Shown one piece after another: positions 24,250 through 30,621 of a stretch of 39,826 nucleotides of DNA (position 1 is its first letter; each line of letters begins with the position of its first letter). The notes under the pieces are model-generated. The model saw only the letters and a list, made by a program, of their open reading frames with translations. It was not told where the DNA came from and did not search any database. This DNA is from CAZEGV01 sp964511645 (lineage in GTDB: Bacteria; Bacteroidota; Bacteroidia; Cytophagales; JAAEPT01): contig CAZEGV010000021.1 in the NCBI GenBank assembly GCA_964511645.1, positions 1-39,826 of the forward strand, given 5' to 3'. Position numbers and translations under genes: made by a program.

Positions 24250-24897
24250 ATGAAAATGATAATTGATAACGAAAATGCTGAGCTAATCTCTAAAATACTA
24301 TTAGAGGTGGAAGCTGTAAAATTAAATCCTAATAACCCCTTCATCTGGGCATCGGGTTGGAAATCACCAATATACTGTGATAATCGATTGTCTTTAAGTT
24401 TTCCTAAAGCACGAAAAACTATTACCGACAAGCTTTGCGAAGGAATCAAAAAGCATTACCCAGATGTAGAGTTAATCGCTGGCGTTGCCACTGCAGGAAT
24501 ACCACAAGGTGCATTAATTGCCGAGAGACTTGGACTTCCTTTTGTGTATGTTAGATCTAAAAGCAAAGGACACGGTATGACAAACTTAATAGAAGGAAAG
24601 GTAGTTCCTAATCAAAAATGTGTAGTAATAGAAGACCTTATCTCTACAGGTGGCAGTTCTCTAAAAGCTGCTAATGATTTAATAGCAGTTGAAATAGATG
24701 TTATAGGAATGGCTGCTATTTTTACTTATGGATTTGATGTTGCTTATCAAAATTTTGAAGAGAATAACATTTCACTATTTTGCTTAAGTGACTACAGCAA
24801 TCTTATTCAGTCAGCTATGGCTTCTGGGTATATCAATGCGGACCAGATAGACAATCTTAATATGTGGAAAGAATCTCCTCAAACGTGGGGACAATAA
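24250..24897 (+). CDS. pyrE: Orotate phosphoribosyltransferase
   Basis: 215 residues. Converts orotate and PRPP to OMP in pyrimidine synthesis. The type I PRTase PRPP loop is CVVIEDLISTGGSSLKAA; upstream are FIWASGWKSPIYCDNR (orotate site) and VAGIATAG-like VATAGIPQGAL plus FVYVRSKSKGHG (catalytic flexible loop). Length is normal. A TAATTTTA at 24238-24245 (7/8 match to the -7 element) ends four bases before the ATG. The phosphoesterase gene overlaps its end. Confidence 0.96.
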   Translation: MKMIIDNENAELISKILLEVEAVKLNPNNPFIWASGWKSPIYCDNRLSLSFPKARKTITDKLCEGIKKHYPDVELIAGVATAGIPQGALIAERLGLPFVYVRSKSKGHGMTNLIEGKVVPNQKCVVIEDLISTGGSSLKAANDLIAVEIDVIGMAAIFTYGFDVAYQNFEENNISLFCLSDYSNLIQSAMASGYINADQIDNLNMWKESPQTWGQ

Positions 24898-25394
24898 AAG
24901 TTGGGATCATTTCGGATACACACAGCTATATGGATGAGCGTATCCTTTCTTTTTTGGATGATGTAGATGAAATTTGGCATGCTGGGGATGTTGGAGAAGC
25001 CAACGTATTGAATGCTCTGAGTCGGAAAGCAAAACTCAAAGTAGTCTATGGAAATATAGATGACCATAATCTTCGTGCAGAATATCCAGAAAATTTAATT
25101 TTTACCATAAAAGGCGTAAAAATTTTCATGACACATATCGGGGGGTATCCTGGTAAATACTCTGCAAGGGTAAAACAAATAATAGAGACTGAAAATCCTA
25201 ATTTGTTTATTTGTGGGCATTCACACATTACTAAAATAATGCCCGATAAAAAGCACAATCTTTTACATATTAATCCTGGAGCAGCGGGCAGACATGGATT
25301 CCATCATATCCGTACTATTGTTACTTTAGAATTTAGTAAGGGGGGAATGCAAAACCTAAAAGTAATAGAGTTAGGAAAAAGAAGTGCTTTATAA
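24885..25394 (+). CDS. YfcE/MJ0936-type metallophosphoesterase
   Basis: 169 residues from GTG 24885 (another GTG at 24864 is possible; the later one fits the family start at KVGIISDTH). Metal-binding blocks of the calcineurin-like phosphoesterase fold are complete: SDTHSY, HAGDVG, YGNIDDH, THIGGYPG and CGHSHITK. Probably a phosphodiesterase on a small substrate. Overlaps the pyrE end by 13 bases, so the two are co-translated. Confidence 0.9.
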   Translation: MGTIKVGIISDTHSYMDERILSFLDDVDEIWHAGDVGEANVLNALSRKAKLKVVYGNIDDHNLRAEYPENLIFTIKGVKIFMTHIGGYPGKYSARVKQIIETENPNLFICGHSHITKIMPDKKHNLLHINPGAAGRHGFHHIRTIVTLEFSKGGMQNLKVIELGKRSAL

Positions 25395-25513
25395 ACACGT
25401 AACTACACCCTAATTATGCTATTGTTTTAAGTAAAAAATTGCATTTATGCCTAGCTCAGTAATCTTAAAGTATAAAATAATCAAAGAGTAGTACTTAATT
25501 AAAGTGAAAACCA

Positions 25514-25521
25514 TACTTTTG
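25514..25521 (+). promoter_or_regulatory. -7 promoter element (TACTTTTG) upstream of the GH5-like gene
   Basis: Full TAnnTTTG match 26 bases ahead of ATG 25548. There is no TTTG at the ideal 19-base distance. Confidence 0.4.
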
Positions 25522-25547
25522 GTACTCTATTTGTAAAGAATGTAAAT

Positions 25548-27098
25548 ATGAAATATTTAAATATAATTTTCTGTTGCCTATTGGCACAGAGTAGCTTTGG
25601 GTTTTATAGCACTAATGGCAATAAAATTTTAGACAACAAAGGAAAAGAAATTAGAATTAAGAGCATAAACATTCCTTTTGAAAAATCAGGACAAATCAAC
25701 ACCTTGACGGCGAGTGATTATCAAAATATTATAGCACTTCACTTTAACACTGTTGAGTTATCCTTTACTTTTCCTCAAATAGACAAAAATCAAAACATGA
25801 TTCCAGATGCACCAGCAATGAAATGGCTAAGTGAACAAGTAAAGTTAGCCAGTCAGAATCAATTAAGTGTAATCATAAATTTAGATGAACAGTCAATCGA
25901 ATTGAATAGTAGCTCAAGTATTGTCTATTGGCAAGACATTAGAACTCAATCTAACTTTTTAAGAATATGGAGCTTTATCACAAAATCATACAAAAATAAC
26001 CCAACTGTCATTGGCTATAACATTTTACCGAACTACGAAAAAGGGATTAATACAAAAAAATATTCTTTTATTTTGAGTACCGCTAATAAGTCTATTCGAG
26101 ACATAGACACCAATCATATTTTATTCATCAATGGTGCAGAGTTATTTACACAAAATGAAGAGCTTAAACTAAGCATTAACAAAAATATAGTCTTATTATA
26201 CTCTCTATTTGACCCTATTGAGTTTACACAACAAAAAACAGCTTGGGCAGTTAGCAAAAGTTCAGAAAAATACCCCAACTATAAGAAAGTATCTTTCCCT
26301 GCTGACCTAAACTACCACAGTGCTACTTGGGGAGATAGCACCTACTTTTCTGGCAGTAGAGACATGACTAACTACAAAGAAGTAAAACAATTGATAAATG
26401 ATTCTACCATTGTTGCCGCCATTCCCGTGATAGAGGCAAGTAATATTGGTTTGCAAGGCGAAGTGATTATTCAAGCACTTATCGTTACCGAATACGATGC
26501 TAATGGCAAAAACATAGGTCAAACGACTATTGAACCAGGAGCTCTTAAAGACATCACTTTTGATACCGAAGGAAAAATGTCACAATATAAAATACGGTTG
26601 AACTACACATTTGACCAACGGGATGTATTTCAAATATTAGCAACAGAAGGCAAAGGAGTCTTATACCTAAACGATGCTAAATTTGTAGTACAACAAGGAC
26701 ATTATTACTCAATAAGTGGTTATATAAAACCATATTTAACTAACCTTGACTCTAAAGTAAGACTATCTTTACATTTCCTCAAAAGCCCTTCTGGGCTAAA
26801 ACCCGTAGGGCGTGACAAACAACTATTAATTAACATTATAAAAAAACATAAAAAAACAGCCACTAAACTTGATGTACCAGTAATGATTGGACAATGTGGG
26901 ATCTACAACACTGCACTCAAGACCTCGTCAAGTGCAATCTCATACATAAAAGACCTCAAAGAAGTCATACAAACCCAACAAATAAGCTTTAATCTATTGT
27001 CATACAATGGAGATGGATATGGCTTATTACAAGCTGAACTTTATAAAGGGAAGGCTAAAAAGACACAAATAGAATTGTTGAACTTTTTAAAAAAATAA
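25548..27098 (+). CDS. Secreted GH5-like protein, probably catalytically inactive
   Basis: 516 residues. A signal peptide (cut near residue 18) is followed by a family GH5-type TIM barrel: STNGNKILDNKGKEIRIKSIN, FNTVELSFTF, VIGYNIL (154-160), HILFINGAE, NIVLLYSLFDPIEFT (213-227), VPVMIGQCGIYN (443-454), and a final FNLLSYNGDGYGL. A beta-rich insertion (~285-410) resembling a carbohydrate-binding module interrupts the barrel. At the places where GH5 has its acid/base (NEP), HxY and nucleophile (GEFG), this protein has LPNYE, SLF and GQCG (Gln449), so all the catalytic positions appear changed. It may bind a polysaccharide without cutting it. There are no close neighbours on either side. Confidence 0.7.
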   Translation: MKYLNIIFCCLLAQSSFGFYSTNGNKILDNKGKEIRIKSINIPFEKSGQINTLTASDYQNIIALHFNTVELSFTFPQIDKNQNMIPDAPAMKWLSEQVKLASQNQLSVIINLDEQSIELNSSSSIVYWQDIRTQSNFLRIWSFITKSYKNNPTVIGYNILPNYEKGINTKKYSFILSTANKSIRDIDTNHILFINGAELFTQNEELKLSINKNIVLLYSLFDPIEFTQQKTAWAVSKSSEKYPNYKKVSFPADLNYHSATWGDSTYFSGSRDMTNYKEVKQLINDSTIVAAIPVIEASNIGLQGEVIIQALIVTEYDANGKNIGQTTIEPGALKDITFDTEGKMSQYKIRLNYTFDQRDVFQILATEGKGVLYLNDAKFVVQQGHYYSISGYIKPYLTNLDSKVRLSLHFLKSPSGLKPVGRDKQLLINIIKKHKKTATKLDVPVMIGQCGIYNTALKTSSSAISYIKDLKEVIQTQQISFNLLSYNGDGYGLLQAELYKGKAKKTQIELLNFLKK

Positions 27099-27171
27099 AC
27101 TACTCACCTTAAACAATCTTTAATCCTTACAAAACACCGCCAGCTAGCTCAGCCACCCTAATAAAATACTA

Positions 27172-27324
27172 TACCATTTTGATCGTAATATGCGTCTAGG
27201 TTGAATTGTTTTTTGCATTATTAAGGCAAAATAATTTAGCATAACTAGTTACGGTAGATTATTTTAACAAAGAGAATGTGAAAAACAAACAAGATAATTG
27301 ACGTAGATTATAGTCAATATGGTA
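27172..27324 (-). mobile_element. Palindromic MITE-like element, copy C (diverged, inverted)
   Basis: 153 bp in the opposite orientation to copies A and B and clearly older: the ends (TACCATTTTGATCGTAAT / ATAGTCAATATGGTA) and inner blocks (GAATTGTTTTTTGCA, TTTAGCATAACTAGTTACGG) are recognisable but there are scattered differences. TA is present on both outer sides (27170-27171 and 27325-27326); a TAA flank is seen only on the right. Confidence 0.75.
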
Positions 27325-27531
27325 TAAAACACAAATATGGATTGCCTTAATTGCTAATTTGATTTTCACAGTAATTCATAAACAAGTAAAAGAATGTAAA
27401 CAATTTCTAACAATTGTGAGTATGACATCAACCAATCTTTGCTCTTATGTATCTCTACATACAATAATAAAGAGAAAAAATCTAAATCTAAAAGAACAAA
27501 ATATTGGAATAGTACAATTACATTTATTTTC

Positions 27532-27567
27532 TCAAAAAAAAAGATGACACTCCCTTAGAGTCATCTT
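27532..27567 (-). terminator. Intrinsic terminator, minus strand
   Basis: On the minus strand AAGATGACTCT pairs with AGTGTCATCTT with one mismatch, followed by a run of nine or more U. No annotated minus-strand gene ends here, which suggests an unrecognised transcript coming from the right. Confidence 0.7.
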
Positions 27568-27621
27568 AAGCAAGATTATTTTAAGTATTTTTAAATTTAC
27601 TCAGGTGACAGTAATTATTAA

Positions 27622-27711
27622 TTAAAAAATACTACAAGTAAGATTCCCTTGGTTATTATAAGTCGTTAAGGCATGTGCGACTACTGAAAAAGCCGCTAAA
27701 AAGCTTAACAT
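27622..27711 (-). CDS. Possible 29-codon peptide gene or small RNA
   Basis: ATG 27711 to TAA 27622. The product begins MLSFLAAFSVVAHA, a hydrophobic stretch ending in AHA like a short signal peptide, followed by LTTYNNQGNLTCSIF. The ATG lies inside the loop of the hairpin 27687-27724. Lies between minus-strand terminator-like hairpins, which is why it is listed; codon content proves nothing at this length. An untranslated small RNA is the alternative. Confidence 0.2.
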   Translation of the reverse strand: MLSFLAAFSVVAHALTTYNNQGNLTCSIF

Positions 27712-27724
27712 ATGACTAGCGGCT
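27687..27724 (-). terminator. Terminator-like hairpin, minus strand
   Basis: On the minus strand AGCCGCTA (27724-27717) pairs perfectly with TAGCGGCT (27698-27691) around an 18-base loop, then UUUU. It lies about 110 bases after the tRNA. Confidence 0.55.
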
Positions 27725-27760
27725 GAATATAGGTATAGAACATAATAATTTCATAAAACA

Positions 27761-27791
27761 AAAAAGACTTCCTGTATTAGGAAGTCTTTTT
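27761..27791 (-). terminator. Terminator of the CAU tRNA gene
   Basis: AAAAAGACTTCCT (27761-27773) and AGGAAGTCTTTTT (27779-27791) form a perfect 13-bp stem with a five-base loop and A/U-rich lower part; it works as a terminator in both directions and lies eight bases downstream of the tRNA 3' end. Confidence 0.8.
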
Positions 27792-27798
27792 GTGATTG

Positions 27799-27872
27799 TG
27801 GGCCCACCTGGGCTCGAACCAGGGACCCCTTGATTATGAGTCAAGTGCTCTAACCAGCTGAGCTATAGGCCC
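27799..27872 (-). tRNA. tRNA with anticodon CAU, probably tRNA-Ile2
   Basis: 74 bases, complete cloverleaf: acceptor GGGCCTA / TGGGCCC with A73, D arm GCTC-GAGC, anticodon loop CTCATAA, T loop TTCGAGC. CCA is not encoded. CAU can be elongator Met or the Ile2 tRNA whose C34 becomes lysidine. C4-G69 and C5-G68 in the acceptor stem match the TilS recognition pairs known from E. coli tRNA-Ile2 and differ from E. coli tRNA-Met, so Ile2 is favoured. Its own promoter, leader hairpin and terminator are visible. Confidence 0.9.
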
Positions 27873-27873
27873 A

Positions 27874-27893
27874 ATTTGATGCGACCATCAAAT
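27874..27893 (-). promoter_or_regulatory. Perfect hairpin in the tRNA leader
   Basis: ATTTGATG / CATCAAAT with loop GTCG on the minus strand, ending one base before tRNA position 1. It would form in the precursor next to the RNase P cut site. Confidence 0.5.
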
Positions 27894-27901
27894 TACGTCT
27901 G

Positions 27902-27932
27902 CAAAGATATTGTCTTTTTGGTTCCTAGCAAA
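27902..27932 (-). promoter_or_regulatory. Textbook Bacteroidota promoter of the CAU tRNA
   Basis: On the minus strand TTTG (27932-27929), 19 bases, TATCTTTG (27909-27902): exact match to TTTG-N19-TAnnTTTG. Start of transcription is expected near 27895-27897. Confidence 0.85.
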
Positions 27933-27968
27933 TAAAACAAAGGATTTATGTAAAAAAATATTGTGTTA

Positions 27969-28082
27969 AGGATAGAGCGGTTTGTCTGAATCACATGAAG
28001 TGTAGTGAAACGGAACAATATGGGATGAGTAGCGATAGCCTGACCTCGCTCATTTTTTTTCTAAATGAGCGAGGGAACACCC
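27969..28082 (+). repeat. Intergenic hairpin element with exchangeable stem, copy 2
   Basis: Same framework as 9721-9832: GGATAGAGCGG, TGAATCACATGAA, GGGATGAGTAGCGATAGCCTGAC, hairpin, GGAACACCC. Its stem CCTCGCTCATTT (28044-28055) pairs perfectly over 12 bp with AAATGAGCGAGG (28063-28074) and shares nothing with the stem of copy 1. Confidence 0.65.
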
Positions 28083-28143
28083 ACATTGTATAAAAAAATA
28101 TTTTTTTGTAAGTGATTCTTCATAATGCTTTAGTATATTAGCT

Positions 28144-28872
28144 GTGTTGGGAGCGTTAAAAAGACTTGATAATATTGTTTTTATTGACATCGAAACGGTG
28201 TCAGAGGTAGAGAGTTATCATGACTTGTCGGAAGAATATCAAAATATTTGGGAACAAAAATCTACTTATGTTCGAGAGAAAGAGGGCTTGAGTGTAGAGG
28301 ATGCTTACGAACAAAAGGCTGCGATATATGCGGAATTTGGTAGAGTTATAGTGATTTCGATAGGTTTTTTTGTAAAGAATCAAAAAGGAGATGTTCTTTT
28401 TAAAATTAAAACTTTGGCTAATGATAATGAAAAAGACTTGCTGGTAGATTTTGTAAAAATAATGAAATCTTTTAAAGGGAAATTGCGTTTTTGTGCTCAT
28501 AATGGTAGAGAGTTTGACTATCCGTATTTGTGTAGAAGATTCCTGATTCATGGAATGTCTTTGATAAAACCACTAAAATTAAGTGACAAAAAACCGTGGG
28601 AGAATCCTCATTTGGACACAATGCAGATGTGGAAATTCGGTGATTATAAGCATTATACGAGTCTTAATGTCTTGACTACTGTATTAGGGATTCCATCTCC
28701 TAAGCAAGGGATTGATGGTAGTCAAGTAGGGATTGTTTATTACAAAGACCGTGATTTAGAGCGGATTGCAAATTATTGTGGGGAAGATGTGATTGCTACT
28801 GCCCGTGTGTATCTCCGATTATCTGAAAGTAATTATACTTTGTCATCTTCTAGTATTATCTTTGCGTCTTAA
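28144..28872 (+). CDS. DEDD-type 3'-5' exonuclease (PolB-exonuclease-like)
   Basis: 242 residues from GTG 28144 (TTG 28147 is next). A RNase H-like exonuclease: FIDIETV (Exo I, D and E), FCAHNGREFDYPYLCRRF (Exo II) and IANYCGEDVIATARVYLRL (Exo III). The arrangement resembles the stand-alone exonuclease domain related to DNA polymerase B (DNA_pol_B_exo2). It probably trims DNA or RNA 3' ends in repair. First gene of a tight plus-strand operon; the ABC ATPase starts two bases after its stop. Confidence 0.85.
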   Translation: MLGALKRLDNIVFIDIETVSEVESYHDLSEEYQNIWEQKSTYVREKEGLSVEDAYEQKAAIYAEFGRVIVISIGFFVKNQKGDVLFKIKTLANDNEKDLLVDFVKIMKSFKGKLRFCAHNGREFDYPYLCRRFLIHGMSLIKPLKLSDKKPWENPHLDTMQMWKFGDYKHYTSLNVLTTVLGIPSPKQGIDGSQVGIVYYKDRDLERIANYCGEDVIATARVYLRLSESNYTLSSSSIIFAS

Positions 28873-28874
28873 TT

Positions 28875-30596
28875 ATGGCATCTATTTTATCTATAAAAAA
28901 CCTTACAATACAATTTCAGTCAGACGGGCAGTTGAATACTGCTGTTGATAAGATTAGTATAGACCTTGCTAAAGGAAAAACTTTAGGGATAGTGGGCGAG
29001 TCTGGTTCAGGTAAATCGGTTACATTTTTGGCTAGTTTAGGTTTACTACCAAAAGAAGTGACGCACTTCCCTAGTGGTGAGATTATCTTTCAGTCTGAGG
29101 AATTGGGCGAGATAGATTTGTTAAAAGCAAGTCAAAGAAAGTTGGAAGTAGTGAGAGGGAATGAAATTGCTATTATTTTTCAAGAGCCTATGTCGTCTCT
29201 TAATCCTGTTTACACTTGTGGCAACCAAGTAGAAGAGGCGATTGTATTACATCAGAGTTTATCTAAAAAAGAGGCTAAGCAGGTTACTTTAGATTTATTT
29301 GAGGAAGTAGAATTATCTGATCCAGAAAAGGCTTATTCTTCTTACCCTCATCAACTATCAGGGGGACAAAAACAGCGCGTAATGATTGCTATGGCGATGT
29401 CTTGCAAGCCTCAACTATTAATTGCGGATGAGCCTACTACAGCTTTGGATGTAACTGTACAGGCTGGGATCATCGATTTGATGAAAAAAATGCAAAAGAA
29501 TCATGGCACGTCTATTATTTTTATCACACATGATTTGGGTTTGATATCTCAAATAGCGAATGATATTATTGTGATGTATAGAGGAAAGGTCATGGAAAAG
29601 GGGAGTATAGCAAATATCTTTAATCAGCCTAAACATCCTTATACAAAAGGTTTATTATCTTGTAGACCTACTTTGGATACAAAAACAAGACTATTACCTA
29701 CCGTTGAAGATTTTATGGAATTGTCTGATGATGGTGTAATTGTAGAAAAAACACCTAATTTGGATATGAGTGTCGTGTCTAAAAAAGTAATAAATAAAGA
29801 AGAAACTCCTATTTTGTCAGTGAAGAATTTAACGACAAGATATGTAGTGAAAAAAGATTTTTTTGGGAGAGCTACTAAGCATTTGAATGCTGTAAACGAT
29901 GTTTCTTTTGATGTTTATGAAGGTGAAACTATTGGGCTTGTTGGTGAGTCAGGTTGCGGTAAAAGTACTTTAGGAAAAACTCTTACTAGGCTAGTGACAG
30001 CTTATAAGGGAGAAGTGATTTATAAAGATCAGGATATTTTATCTTTGTCAAATAAGGAGTTTGGAGAGATTAGGAAAGACATACAAATCATTTTTCAAGA
30101 TCCATATTCTAGCTTGAACCCAAGAATGAGTATTGGTAATGCTATCGTAGAGCCAATGACAATTAATGGCGTTCATGAAGGTTATACCGAACGAAAAGCT
30201 AAAACAATTGAATTATTAGAAACAGTAGGACTTGAAGTTTCTCATTTTGACAGGTATCCTCATGAGTTTTCGGGAGGGCAAAGACAAAGGATAGGAGTAG
30301 CCAGAACCTTGGCTCTTCAGCCGAAAATTGTAATTTGTGATGAATCTGTATCGGCGTTAGACGTGTCAGTACAGGCACAGGTGCTTAATTTATTAAATGA
30401 ATTAAAAGAAATTTATGGGTTTACTTATATCTTTATCTCTCATGATTTGTCGGTAGTTAAATTTATGGCAGATCGCCTTTTGGTGATGAATAAAGGAGAA
30501 ATAGTAGAAAGTGGAAATGCGGAAGAAATTTATAAAAATCCGCAAAATGAATATACAAAAACATTGATTAAAGCCATTCCAAAAGTGGAGTTGTAA
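28875..30596 (+). CDS. Fused OppD-OppF-type peptide ABC transporter ATPase
   Basis: 573 residues with two complete ABC domains. Domain 1: Walker A GESGSGKS (~39-46), signature LSGGQKQR, Walker B LLIADEPT, and the C-terminal OppD-type HPYTKGLLSC. Domain 2: Walker A GESGCGKST, signature FSGGQRQRIG, Walker B IVICDES, and EYTKTLIKAIP. Such fusions (GsiA/DppDF-like) energise peptide importers. The matching permease OppC is 19 kb away at 8212-9327; OppB and OppA are not in the window. In Walker B of domain 2 the usual EP is ES (CDESVSALD), as is common in OppF. Confidence 0.93.
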   Translation: MASILSIKNLTIQFQSDGQLNTAVDKISIDLAKGKTLGIVGESGSGKSVTFLASLGLLPKEVTHFPSGEIIFQSEELGEIDLLKASQRKLEVVRGNEIAIIFQEPMSSLNPVYTCGNQVEEAIVLHQSLSKKEAKQVTLDLFEEVELSDPEKAYSSYPHQLSGGQKQRVMIAMAMSCKPQLLIADEPTTALDVTVQAGIIDLMKKMQKNHGTSIIFITHDLGLISQIANDIIVMYRGKVMEKGSIANIFNQPKHPYTKGLLSCRPTLDTKTRLLPTVEDFMELSDDGVIVEKTPNLDMSVVSKKVINKEETPILSVKNLTTRYVVKKDFFGRATKHLNAVNDVSFDVYEGETIGLVGESGCGKSTLGKTLTRLVTAYKGEVIYKDQDILSLSNKEFGEIRKDIQIIFQDPYSSLNPRMSIGNAIVEPMTINGVHEGYTERKAKTIELLETVGLEVSHFDRYPHEFSGGQRQRIGVARTLALQPKIVICDESVSALDVSVQAQVLNLLNELKEIYGFTYIFISHDLSVVKFMADRLLVMNKGEIVESGNAEEIYKNPQNEYTKTLIKAIPKVEL

Positions 30597-30621
30597 AAGA
30601 CGGTGTTGAAAAAATAAAATT

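Larger units (their letters stand above)
27099..28143. other. Gene-poor 1-kb stretch: repeats, tRNA, terminators
   Basis: No long credible gene. From left to right it holds palindromic element copy C (27172-27324), a minus-strand terminator (27532-27567), a possible 29-codon minus-strand frame (27622-27711), a second terminator-like hairpin (27687-27724), a third (27761-27791), the CAU tRNA gene with leader hairpin and promoter (27799-27932) and the hairpin element copy 2 (27969-28082). Confidence 0.7.

Noticed and set aside
25449..25462. tRNA-like word CTAGCTCAGT, as in a D arm
   Set aside because: No acceptor stem, anticodon arm or T loop can be built around it. The same holds for AGCTAGCTCAG near 27132.
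27359..27547. Plus-strand frame of 62 codons between the palindromic element and the first terminator
   Set aside because: No recognisable family, a Lys/Asn/Thr-rich translation expected from AT-rich DNA, and its end runs into the A-run of the minus-strand terminator.
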